Positions 1-5,838 of a DNA stretch of 12,220 nt are shown here, in pieces. Source of the stretch: Nitrososphaerota archaeon (GTDB lineage: Archaea > Thermoproteota > Bathyarchaeia > Bathyarchaeales > Bathycorpusculaceae); the NCBI GenBank assembly GCA_031282985.1, contig JAITCR010000157.1, forward strand, positions 1 through 12,220, written 5' to 3'. Each line of letters opens with the position of its first letter. Position 1 is the first letter of the stretch. Made by a program: the position numbers and the translations under genes. The notes beneath the pieces were generated by a model, which had not been told where the DNA came from, did not search any database, and saw nothing but the letters and a program-made list of their open reading frames with translations.

Positions 1-67
1 GTTTGTTGTGGTTAAAGCCTGCTTTTACACAATGTTGGTTTCCACACTTTGGGCATTTCATGGCCAT
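1..67 (-). CDS. IS1-like transposase, N-terminal zinc ribbon (partial)
   Basis: Reading the minus strand from the ATG at 67, the frame is open to the left edge and encodes MAMKCPKCGNQHCVKAGFNH followed by NK. The CxxC pair followed by a Cys, then a V-K-A-G-like turn, is the zinc-ribbon start of IS1 InsA-type and related transposases (typically CPxCxS..VKNG..GKQRYxCK). Only about 22 residues are visible, so the assignment to IS1 rather than another zinc-ribbon transposase family (for example IS1595 or ISL3) is inferred. A second ATG two codons downstream is an equally possible start. The rest of the gene lies outside the window, so whether it is intact cannot be said. Confidence 0.6.
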   Translation of the reverse strand, partial: MAMKCPKCGNQHCVKAGFNHNK

Positions 68-92
68 CGCAAATGCAAAAGGCTAAACTACC
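1..92 (-). mobile_element. End of IS1-like insertion sequence (partial, boundary tentative)
   Basis: The 25 bases upstream of the transposase start read, on the minus strand from position 92, GGTAGTTTAGCCTTTTGC. IS1-family terminal repeats often begin with GGT-A/G, and the short distance between this point and the start codon is usual for that family. The other end lies outside the window, so neither the inverted repeat nor a target duplication can be confirmed. The stretch 93-189 holds no gene that I can see; it is AT-rich. Confidence 0.35.
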
Positions 93-189
93 TTATAATC
101 CTTTTTGCAATACTCTCAAAAATTTACTTCTTTATAGCTCTGCTTTAAAACTAAATAATCGTCATAATAAAATAGGGGAAAACTATTAA

Positions 190-199
190 CCCCCCCCCC
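190..199. repeat. C10 homopolymer tract
   Basis: Ten consecutive C residues lie about 30 bases upstream of the start of the membrane-anchored protein gene, in otherwise AT-rich DNA. Such tracts are prone to slippage during replication and to sequencing or assembly error. It lies outside the coding region, so it could at most affect promoter or leader spacing. Confidence 0.9.
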
Positions 200-219
200 A
201 CCGAAAATATATGCATGAC

Positions 220-224
220 GGTGA
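220..224 (+). promoter_or_regulatory. Ribosome binding site GGTGA
   Basis: GGTGA matches the archaeal anti-Shine-Dalgarno at the 16S rRNA 3' end. It lies four bases before the ATG at 229. This decides the start in favour of 229 (or the ATG at 238) over the in-frame ATG at 211. Confidence 0.55.
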
Positions 225-228
225 GTTA

Positions 229-1131
229 ATGAAGCAAATGAAAATATTTATAGCAGTTGTAATATTGCTGTTACTAACTGGGACTATGATAATTACAGGT
301 TACACCATGCTTAACAATGAAGCAAAACAAAGTCAAGACAAAGAATTCTACGTTGGTGTCACCTACTGCGGCAACTCAACCCAAGAAGCAAAAGAACTAA
401 TAGACAAAGTAAAAAACTACACGAACCTCTTCGTTCTGCTGTCAGAACCTCTATGGTGGAACACTACTGTCATAGAGGAAATAGGTGATTATGCAATTGC
501 CTCAGGACTAAATTACGCTGTTAGCGGTACTACAACTACTGCTTGGGTAAATTGGTGGTTAAATGATGCAAAAGAAAGGTGGGGAGAACAATTCATTGGA
601 ACATATTACAATGATGAACGTGGAGGAAACATGCTTGACGGTCGGTTTGTGTTGGAAGATACAATCACTCGATATGAAGGGAGAAGTATTGGAACAAGCC
701 CCAGAATCACAAAAAGTAGCGATGGAGGAATCATGATTAATGATAATGCAGTACATACAACAACCTACTATCCAGAGGGCACAATCTACAGAACAACACA
801 TGTGTATGATAAAGAAATCTCCAAAGGGCCCATTTCTGCAGTCAGTGTTAATTATTATCCAAATGGAACAATTACAATATACGAGAACTTGGACTTTTCT
901 GGAAATCACAATTTTTATACAGCAGAAAATATTACAAAGTATCAATCACCAATACAATCATACAAAGAAATTCTAAAACAAAACCCTGTACAAACACCTG
1001 ATGATGCAGCTAAAGCATTTGTAAACGCAAACAAGGCAACATTCGAAGATTACTTTTTGAATAAAACACAATTAGAAGAGTCAATTTTGGTTTTTACCTC
1101 TGACTATGGTCTTTACTGGTGGGACTGCTGA
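229..1131 (+). CDS. Membrane-anchored extracellular protein, 3'-truncated by insertion
   Basis: No named family is recognised with certainty. The protein starts MKQMKIFIAVVILLLL, a short basic stretch and one hydrophobic segment (about residues 4-25), consistent with a signal anchor. The remainder is hydrophilic, rich in Tyr, Trp and Asn, with many N-x-S/T sequons (NST, NYT, NTT, NGT, NIT, NKT), as expected for a glycosylated archaeal cell-surface protein. A run of aromatic and acidic motifs (GTYYNDERGG, SDYGLYWWD) hints at a sugar-related or TIM-barrel-type fold, but this is a guess. The frame stops at the TGA at 1129-1131, a few bases after the codons for WWD, where the serine-recombinase DNA begins on the opposite strand. 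The abrupt end, and the recombinase gene ending in the same bases, suggest that the native protein was longer and lost its C-terminus. An alternative start is the ATG at 211. Confidence 0.75.
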   Translation: MKQMKIFIAVVILLLLTGTMIITGYTMLNNEAKQSQDKEFYVGVTYCGNSTQEAKELIDKVKNYTNLFVLLSEPLWWNTTVIEEIGDYAIASGLNYAVSGTTTTAWVNWWLNDAKERWGEQFIGTYYNDERGGNMLDGRFVLEDTITRYEGRSIGTSPRITKSSDGGIMINDNAVHTTTYYPEGTIYRTTHVYDKEISKGPISAVSVNYYPNGTITIYENLDFSGNHNFYTAENITKYQSPIQSYKEILKQNPVQTPDDAAKAFVNANKATFEDYFLNKTQLEESILVFTSDYGLYWWDC

Positions 1132-2690
1132 ATCGATAAAGGTATTTCAAAAAATACGGGGTTAGTATTTTCGCCCGCCGTTAGATAGAAAGACATTTTC
1201 TCCCTGCCCTCGATAACAACCTTGTGCAGAATTTCACCGCATATCGAATCGCCGAATTCTTTAAGCCGCACAAGGTTTTCAATAGTCGCTTCGATATTCG
1301 CCAACTTTTGCGTTAAATCTTCGGCAGTCTTATTGTCCAATTTTAAAGTAGCCCATTGCTTACTTAAAACGGCTAACTGCTTATCATATTGGCTTTTTGT
1401 CGTTTCAAACTCGGCTTTAGTGATTGAGCCGTCAACTAACAAATCTATTAGCTTCGATTTCTTCGCAGCGATTTTCTCCATACCCGCCCCAATTTCCCGA
1501 ATCTCGGCGGATTTATCGGGATTGTTGCTTATGGCGTTTTGCACATGTTTCTTTAATTCTTCCACAACTTGGTCTTTATTCTCAATCACAGAATTAAGCA
1601 CAGCTAAGAAATTATCCTGCAAAACCCGCTCATGTACAACCCTGCAATTACAGCCCGCCTTTTTACCGCTCGAACTGATTTTCTCCTTGCCATACTTTAC
1701 CGCTTCCGAACACTGCCAAAAAGCCTGCGGACTTGCCGTACCTCTGTTGTCAATCCTGCGCTGAAAAGCGGAATCACAATAACCGCACTTAACCCTACCA
1801 CTCCACACATAACGACTTGAATACCTGCTCTTTTCAACACCCACATTCTTCCGATACTCAAGCATCTTTTGCACCCTATCAAATATTTCTTTACTGATTA
1901 TAGGCGCGTGATTATTTTCAACAATAATGAAATTTTCCTCACCATAATTAACCTTACGCTTATGGCTCAAATAATCAACCGTTATAATCTTTTTCTGCTT
2001 AAGCACACCAATATATTTCTCATTTTTCAAAATACGCAATATCGCCGTATTCAACCAACGCGCCCCGCCATTCGGCGCAGAAATCCCGCGACCTTCAAGC
2101 TCCCGACGCATAACATGCGAACCCATACCCGACAAATACAAGTCAAAAATCAACCTTACTGTTTTTGCCTCATTCTCATTTACAGTAAGCTTTCCGTTCT
2201 TTAAATCATAACCAAATACACCAAAACCAAAGGCAAAGCCCTTTTCCATCTGCCGCTTTTGCCCCCACCGTACCCGTTCACTCGTTTTTCGGCTCTCCTC
2301 TTGGGCGATACTTGACATAATTGTCAAACGCAATTCCGAATCAGCGTCCAACGTGCTGATATTATCATTCATAAAAAACACGCCAACGCCCAGACCCTTC
2401 AATTTGCGCGTGTAAAATATGCTATCTAAAGTATTCCGCGCGAACCTTGAAATCTCCTTTGTTAACAGCAAATCAAATTTTTTATTTTCAGCGTCTTTAA
2501 CCATCTGTTGAAAACCAACGCGCTTTTCAACACTCGTCCCGCTTATCCCCTCGTCAACATACAATCCGCAAAACTGCCACTCAACATTTCGATTAATATA
2601 TTCCTCAAAATACCGCTTTTGATTCTCTAAACTGTTCAATTGGTCGTCTTGCTCCGTACTAACTCGGCAATAAGCACAAACGCGCTTCAA
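1113..2690 (-). CDS. Large serine recombinase (site-specific integrase)
   Basis: Intact 525-residue large serine recombinase. The N-terminal resolvase domain (about residues 1-145) carries the catalytic serine in YCRVST (Ser11) and the conserved arginine region KEISRFARN (around 79-86). It is followed by the helix and recombinase DNA-binding domain (about 150-285), a zinc ribbon with Cys302, Cys305, Cys327 and Cys347/349, and a C-terminal coiled-coil region (about 385-470) of the kind that controls integration versus excision. Such enzymes integrate phages and mobilizable elements through short attachment sites. The start is TTG at 2690 because an in-frame TGA lies just upstream; GAAGTGAG precedes it. 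The closest-looking relatives are from Bacillota, which suggests transfer from bacteria (inference). The last codons and the TAA stop lie in the same bases as the 3' end of the facing gene, so the recombinase frame crosses the insertion junction. Confidence 0.93.
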   Translation of the reverse strand: MKRVCAYCRVSTEQDDQLNSLENQKRYFEEYINRNVEWQFCGLYVDEGISGTSVEKRVGFQQMVKDAENKKFDLLLTKEISRFARNTLDSIFYTRKLKGLGVGVFFMNDNISTLDADSELRLTIMSSIAQEESRKTSERVRWGQKRQMEKGFAFGFGVFGYDLKNGKLTVNENEAKTVRLIFDLYLSGMGSHVMRRELEGRGISAPNGGARWLNTAILRILKNEKYIGVLKQKKIITVDYLSHKRKVNYGEENFIIVENNHAPIISKEIFDRVQKMLEYRKNVGVEKSRYSSRYVWSGRVKCGYCDSAFQRRIDNRGTASPQAFWQCSEAVKYGKEKISSSGKKAGCNCRVVHERVLQDNFLAVLNSVIENKDQVVEELKKHVQNAISNNPDKSAEIREIGAGMEKIAAKKSKLIDLLVDGSITKAEFETTKSQYDKQLAVLSKQWATLKLDNKTAEDLTQKLANIEATIENLVRLKEFGDSICGEILHKVVIEGREKMSFYLTAGENTNPVFFEIPLSIQQSHQ

Positions 2691-2775
2691 AATATCTCAC
2701 TTCTACGCGCTATAACTACCCTTTTATGGCTTTTATAGTTTGCTAAACTCGCTAAAATTTGTACAGCAGGTGTAA

Positions 2776-2817
2776 AAGGGAGAAGGAAGCGTGTTTGTGC
2801 GTGCGAACTTCCCCCTT
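2776..2817. repeat. Hairpin between the divergent recombinase genes
   Basis: AAGGG (2776-2780) and GGAAG (2785-2789) can pair with CCCTT (2813-2817) and CTTCC (2808-2812), giving ten base pairs with a four-base bulge and an 18-base loop. It lies in the 249-bp gap between the two recombinase genes. It could be an attachment or resolution subsite, or a structured leader; the sequence does not decide. Confidence 0.45.
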
Positions 2818-2884
2818 CCACAGTTACTATAGCCTGTTTCGCCTATAAAAATCCTTTTTGTCGCTTGAATTTTTCTGCAAAATA

Positions 2885-2912
2885 TTGACACTTTGTCATT
2901 TGATGTTACTGT
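2885..2912 (+). promoter_or_regulatory. Bacterial-type promoter with overlapping palindrome
   Basis: TTGACA (2885-2890) is a perfect bacterial -35 box, and TACTGT (2907-2912) follows after 16 bases as a weaker -10. The ATG of the small recombinase is 27 bases further on. TGACA-CTT-TGTCA (2886-2898) is a perfect 5-3-5 inverted repeat over the -35 box, a plausible operator or a recombinase-binding site. A bacterial promoter in an archaeal setting supports bacterial origin of the element. Confidence 0.45.
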
Positions 2913-2939
2913 AAAAGTAAAAAAAGGGTGTGGTACAAT

Positions 2940-3554
2940 ATGAAAATTTATGGGTACATCAGAGTTTCAAGTAAGGAGCAACATGAGGACAGACAAATTT
3001 TAGCTATGAACGAGCTGAAAATACAGCCGTCAAATGTGTTTACGGATAAGCAATCGGGTAAGGATTTTGACCGCCCAGCCTATAAAAATCTTATTGAACA
3101 TCTAAAAAGCGGTGATTTGCTCTACATCAAGAGTATAGACCACCTTGGACGCAATTATGCCGACATTCAAAACCAGTGGCGCATACTGACAAAGGAAAAG
3201 GGTGTTGATGTTGCTGTTATTGACCTTCCTTTGCTTGATACACGTTTACATAAAGATTTGATGGGGACGTTTATTGCTGACCTTGTTTTGTCGGTGCTAT
3301 CTTTTGTGGCGCATAACGAACGCGACAACATTCGGCAACGTCAAGCCGAGGGTATCGCCGCCGCCAAGTTAAGGGGCGTTAAGTTCGGACGCCCAATCAA
3401 AGCCACGCCAAACAATTTTGCGGAGCTTGTAGCGCAATGGGATAACAAGCAATTAAGCCGAGCGGATATTCTCAAAATGTGCAACATGAGCGAATCCACT
3501 TTTTTCCGCAGAAGAAAAGCGCAATGCCGCATAAAACAAGGTGAAAACAAATGA
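2940..3554 (+). CDS. Small serine recombinase (resolvase/invertase, Hin/TnpR type)
   Basis: A 204-residue resolvase/invertase. The catalytic domain starts MKIYGYIRVSSKEQ with the catalytic serine at residue 10. It continues with IKSIDHLGRNYADI (the conserved arginine motif), the DLMGTFIADLVLSVLSF segment leading into the long dimerisation helix, and ERDNIRQRQAEGIAAAK, then a GVKFGRP linker. The C-terminal 45 residues contain a helix-turn-helix (LSRADILKMCNMSESTFFRRR). Length and order are typical of the family. I chose the ATG at 2940 rather than the GTG at 2928 because it gives the canonical N-terminus; AAAGGG lies upstream. It is transcribed away from the large recombinase and may resolve or invert DNA of the same element. 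The sequence is strongly Bacillota-like. Confidence 0.9.
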   Translation: MKIYGYIRVSSKEQHEDRQILAMNELKIQPSNVFTDKQSGKDFDRPAYKNLIEHLKSGDLLYIKSIDHLGRNYADIQNQWRILTKEKGVDVAVIDLPLLDTRLHKDLMGTFIADLVLSVLSFVAHNERDNIRQRQAEGIAAAKLRGVKFGRPIKATPNNFAELVAQWDNKQLSRADILKMCNMSESTFFRRRKAQCRIKQGENK

Positions 3555-3569
3555 GTCATTGTCAAAAAG

Positions 3570-3600
3570 TCCCCTTCATAATGTGTAGATTTTGAGGGGA
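3570..3600 (+). terminator. Possible hairpin after the small recombinase
   Basis: TCCCCT (3570-3575) pairs with AGGGGA (3595-3600), and the stem can extend by three pairs with a one-base bulge. No U-run follows, so intrinsic termination is doubtful. It may instead mark the right edge of the recombinase DNA, since IS4 coding sequence starts here. Confidence 0.3.
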
Positions 3601-4092
3601 TGTATATGCGTTTGATTTGCGGCTTGTAAAGATTGATTTACCCAGGGGTAAGTCGGAGCTTTTGATTACAAATTTGCCGAAAACTGATTTTACTCGCCTA
3701 TATATTGGAGAATTGTGCATTTTTCGTTGGCGGATTGAGATGGTATTTTTGGATTTGAAATATGTTGTACATGTCGGGGATTTTATAAGTAAGTAAGAAG
3801 GAAAATTTGATAAAGCAGGGATTTTTTGCATCTCTGATTCAAGTAAATATTGTGATGTTGTTTATGGGAACGGCAAGTCAGGTGATGTTGAGTAAAAAAA
3901 GAGGTGCAAAAGTTGGATTGCGCTGTGAGCAAATGCAAGTTGTGTTGTATTGTGCGTGCGTTTTTGTGGGATTTAGTGCGGCATCGTCGGAAGGTGGTTG
4001 ATAGAATTATTGCTGTGGTTACAAAATTTTAATCGGCGATAAGGCCAAATAGAATGTTTGAACGGCGATTATCTATGTGTAAACATCCTTAG
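3596..4092 (+). pseudogene. IS4-family transposase remnant, C-terminal part
   Basis: From 3596 the plus strand encodes GDVYAFDLRLVKIDLPRGKS, then ELLITNLP and FRWRIEMVFLDLKYVVHVG. The RLVKIDLPSGE..LITNL and FRWxIExxFxxLK blocks, the latter with the third catalytic acidic residue (Glu), are typical of IS4 DDE transposases. This frame stops at 3794-3796. A second frame (from about 3807) continues with IKQGFFASLIQVNIVMLF, the usual IKQDFYA..L..N block. A third frame (about 3963-4092) gives a tail with IRPNRMFERR, the common IRPNRxFPR ending. The N-terminal half with the first two Asp residues is missing, and at least two frameshifts plus a stop separate the pieces. The gene is dead. It runs from the serine-recombinase DNA on the left to the facing IS5 remnant on the right. 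Confidence 0.8.
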
Positions 4093-4427
4093 GCTATAGG
4101 AAAAACTGGATGGTAGGCATCGCTTAAGTTAATGACATTAGCTGCCTTTGGAGGTTCTTTTCGTATGGCGTCTTCGATTGGTTGACGGAATATTTCCCAA
4201 TCAATTAGTTGGTTAGCTTTTATTAGTGGATCGCCTAGGTTTGATAATGGACTTCTTGCAAAACTACTCTTTTTTCAAAGTTGCCAGTGACGAAGAGGGG
4301 TGAAACCTCAAACTAAAGCGTTCTTAGCAATTGCAGAAATAACTAAAATCACTGTAGCTACATAGTTTTACAAGAAGTCTAATATTTCAAGTTGTGTTTT
4401 TGCTCCAAATAAATGCAGTTGACCCAT
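4089..4427 (-). pseudogene. IS5-family transposase remnant, N-terminal part, split by a MITE
   Basis: The minus strand from the ATG at 4427 encodes MGQLHLFGAKTQLEIL, is interrupted by the 132-bp element at 4249-4380, and resumes as SNLGDPLIKANQLIDWEIFR at about 4244. The LGDPL..I..LIDWEIFR block is the conserved N-terminus of IS5-family transposases. Removing the inserted element and one copy of the duplicated AAT joins the two parts in one continuous frame. After the residues EPPKAA (about 4140) the similarity stops and the frame ends at 4089-4091. The DDE catalytic domain is absent, probably cut away when the IS4 element arrived. About 60 residues of the original protein remain. Confidence 0.75.
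4249..4380. mobile_element. MITE-like element, 132 bp, with 21-bp terminal inverted repeats
   Basis: The left end starts GGACTTCTTGCAAAACTACT (4249-4268). The right end, reverse complemented, starts AGACTTCTTGTAAAACTATG (4380-4361), so 16 of the first 20 positions agree. AAT flanks both sides (4246-4248 and 4381-4383); a 4-bp TAAT duplication is possible if the first base is excluded. There is no coding capacity. Terminal repeats with this short duplication are compatible with mobilisation by an IS5-type transposase (inference). The element interrupts an IS5 gene fragment and its excision in silico restores that reading frame. Confidence 0.75.
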
Positions 4428-4517
4428 ACAGTTTCCCTACCTGCATTTACTACACATAATGCCCATGATAGTTAAGAGGTTTTCTGAGGCTACCAATTAA
4501 ATGTTTGAAATGTGCGC

Positions 4518-4530
4518 TTAAAGATAAATA
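4518..4530 (+). promoter_or_regulatory. Possible TATA box of the Sm-like gene
   Basis: TTAAAGATAAATA, preceded by CGC (BRE-like), lies about 45 bases before the GTG start. A transcript starting some 25 bases downstream would have a leader of about 20 bases carrying the GGAG at 4557-4560. Confidence 0.35.
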
Positions 4531-4569
4531 CATGTTGTGTAATTTTGTAAACCAATGGAGATATAAAGT

Positions 4570-4992
4570 GTGTCTGTAGCGCAAAGAAAATATTTTACAG
4601 AAGTCGCAGCATTAGCCGAAAAAATCGTTTCAGTAACGGCCGTTAGTGGTAAAAGTTTCACAGGTACTCTAATCGGTATTAACCCAGATAATCTAAGCTT
4701 GGTGTTAGCAGACGTAAAAGACGAAAGTGGCAACATAGTGAATCGTTTATTCCTTAACGGGAGTACTGTTGCACAGCTTTCTACTGCAGAGAAATCTTTT
4801 GATCTTAAAGCACTTGCACAAAGACTGGAAAAAGTGTTCCCAAGAATGGTTAAACTTTATGAAGATAAAGGATTCATTTGGGTAATGGATAAAGTAAAGC
4901 TAACTGACCATGGCATCACGGAAGGTTCTGGGCCAGCAGCCGAAAGAGTGCAAAGAGTTTACGACCAATTCGTTAGCGAAACGAAAACCTAA
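4570..4992 (+). CDS. Sm-like (Lsm) RNA-binding protein with C-terminal domain, SmAP3-like
   Basis: A 140-residue archaeal Sm-like protein. Residues about 10-72 form the Sm fold: helix (FTEVAALAEK), then strands with VTAVSGKSFTGTLIGINPDNLSLVLADV, the Sm1 motif with the typical G-x-L-x-G/N-x-D-x-x-x-x-L pattern, and VNRLFLNGSTVAQLS as Sm2. The remaining 65 residues (RLEKVFPRMVKLYEDKGFIWVMDKVKLTDHGITEGSGP) match the mixed alpha/beta extension seen in the SmAP3 type rather than the short SmAP1/2. Such proteins form rings that bind U-rich RNA; the exact role of the SmAP3 type is not known. The start is GTG at 4570, chosen because GGAG (4557-4560) lies nine bases upstream and no ATG is in a suitable place. 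It converges on the PAC2 gene with only 17 bases between the stop codons. Confidence 0.85.
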   Translation: MSVAQRKYFTEVAALAEKIVSVTAVSGKSFTGTLIGINPDNLSLVLADVKDESGNIVNRLFLNGSTVAQLSTAEKSFDLKALAQRLEKVFPRMVKLYEDKGFIWVMDKVKLTDHGITEGSGPAAERVQRVYDQFVSETKT

Positions 4993-5009
4993 AACAAAGT
5001 GAACAAAAT

Positions 5010-5762
5010 TTAGATGAACCAGCGTAATTGCTGCTCCTCTTTCTTCTTTTCTTCTGAAATGCTTCTAATTAAACCAAAAGTTTCAAGCACACGTTTGACC
5101 TCTTCACCTGCTTGTTCAATACTATTAAGGTCAACTTCAAAATTTAAAAATTTAATCAAAGTTAATAAAGCATAACGAGCTGCATTCACGTCAGGATTCA
5201 TACCTAGCGTATCAACAAGCAAGGAGAAACCTTGCATGTCATACAATTTAGCAAGACCAATGCTTATACCTGCAATACCAAAAACGTTCCCAACCATAAT
5301 TTTAGTACCAAGGTCTAAAACAGTTTTCATAGTGTCAAGATCAGTTGCAGTGCTATAAATGCCCGGCACTGGTTGGGGCTCATCTTTTTTAAAGCCCCCA
5401 ATTGAAATAACATATTTGCAGCCTAAATTCTGCACAAATTTCAGCACTTTACCACATAACTCATATTGCCCAACAGTTGTCAATGCTTGAGTGTTACCAT
5501 ACCAGATAATCAAATCTCTGCCATCATTTTCGTGTTTAACATAGTAAAGTTCGTTGATAGGCGAACGGGTACTACCGTCTTGGATGGTTACTGCAAAGTC
5601 TTGAAAACTTGAAGTAACAATTCGAGCAAAACGCTTAGCCTTCAATTCATTGATTAAATGCAAAGATGCAATGTTAGCTACAAATCCAATACCAGGTAAA
5701 CCTTCAATCAGAATTGGATCATTGAATTTTGGAGTTTCAATTATGTCGATTGTGACAACCAT
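5010..5762 (-). CDS. PAC2-family proteasome assembly chaperone homologue
   Basis: A 250-residue PAC2 domain protein (COG2047-like). The N-terminal part carries the family signature EGLPGIGFVANIASLHLI, followed by ELYYVKHENDGRDLIIWYGN, GKVLKFVQNLGCKYVISIGG and the VFGIAGISIGLAKLY block, all usual in the archaeal family that includes PbaA and PbaB. Those proteins help build or open the 20S proteasome in the cytoplasm. The C-terminus is a charged helix (about 228-246, EEKKKEEQQ) ending LRWFI. The last three residues resemble the HbYX tail that docks into proteasome alpha rings, with Phe in place of Tyr. The start ATG is supported by AAAGGGG 11 bases upstream. The upstream intergenic region has been expanded by the ISAs1 element. 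Confidence 0.85.
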   Translation of the reverse strand: MVVTIDIIETPKFNDPILIEGLPGIGFVANIASLHLINELKAKRFARIVTSSFQDFAVTIQDGSTRSPINELYYVKHENDGRDLIIWYGNTQALTTVGQYELCGKVLKFVQNLGCKYVISIGGFKKDEPQPVPGIYSTATDLDTMKTVLDLGTKIMVGNVFGIAGISIGLAKLYDMQGFSLLVDTLGMNPDVNAARYALLTLIKFLNFEVDLNSIEQAGEEVKRVLETFGLIRSISEEKKKEEQQLRWFI

Positions 5763-5797
5763 TAAGATGCCCCTTTCAGGCAGGATATAGTTTTAAT

Positions 5798-5810
5798 GAT
5801 ATAATATAAG
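5798..5810 (-). promoter_or_regulatory. Possible TATA box of the PAC2 gene
   Basis: On the minus strand CTTATATTATATC lies about 36-48 bases before the ATG at 5762. This fits a short leader that contains the AAAGGGG ribosome-binding site. A second AT-rich box (ACTATATCC) lies nearer the gene. Confidence 0.4.
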
Positions 5811-5828
5811 TAATACTCTACAATAAAC

Positions 5829-5838
5829 TCTAACTGCC
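5829..5838. repeat. Target site duplication of the ISAs1 element, left copy
   Basis: TCTAACTGCC occurs here and again at 7324-7333, directly outside each terminal inverted repeat. Ten bases is within the 8-10 bp duplication usual for the ISAs1 family. Confidence 0.9.

Larger units (their letters stand above)
1126..3595. mobile_element. Putative minimal serine-recombinase element (boundaries inferred)
   Basis: The region with the two divergent serine-recombinase genes differs in composition and codon use from the archaeal genes. The left boundary is inferred where the membrane-anchored protein frame breaks off (about 1126). The right boundary is inferred where recognisable IS4 transposase sequence begins (about 3596). 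No cargo gene lies between. The two flanks are not halves of one gene (surface-protein gene on the left, IS4 remnant on the right) and I see no long direct repeat between them. The present structure is therefore either one end of a larger rearranged element or the product of a deletion or inversion after insertion. Confidence 0.45.

Noticed and set aside
1222..1764. Plus-strand ORF of 180 residues within the recombinase region
   Set aside because: It is the opposite-strand shadow of the large serine recombinase, whose minus-strand frame has clear domains.
3807..4001. 64-residue ORF taken as a small membrane protein
   Set aside because: IKQGFFASLIQVNIVMLF corresponds to a conserved block near the IS4 transposase C-terminus, so it is part of that pseudogene.
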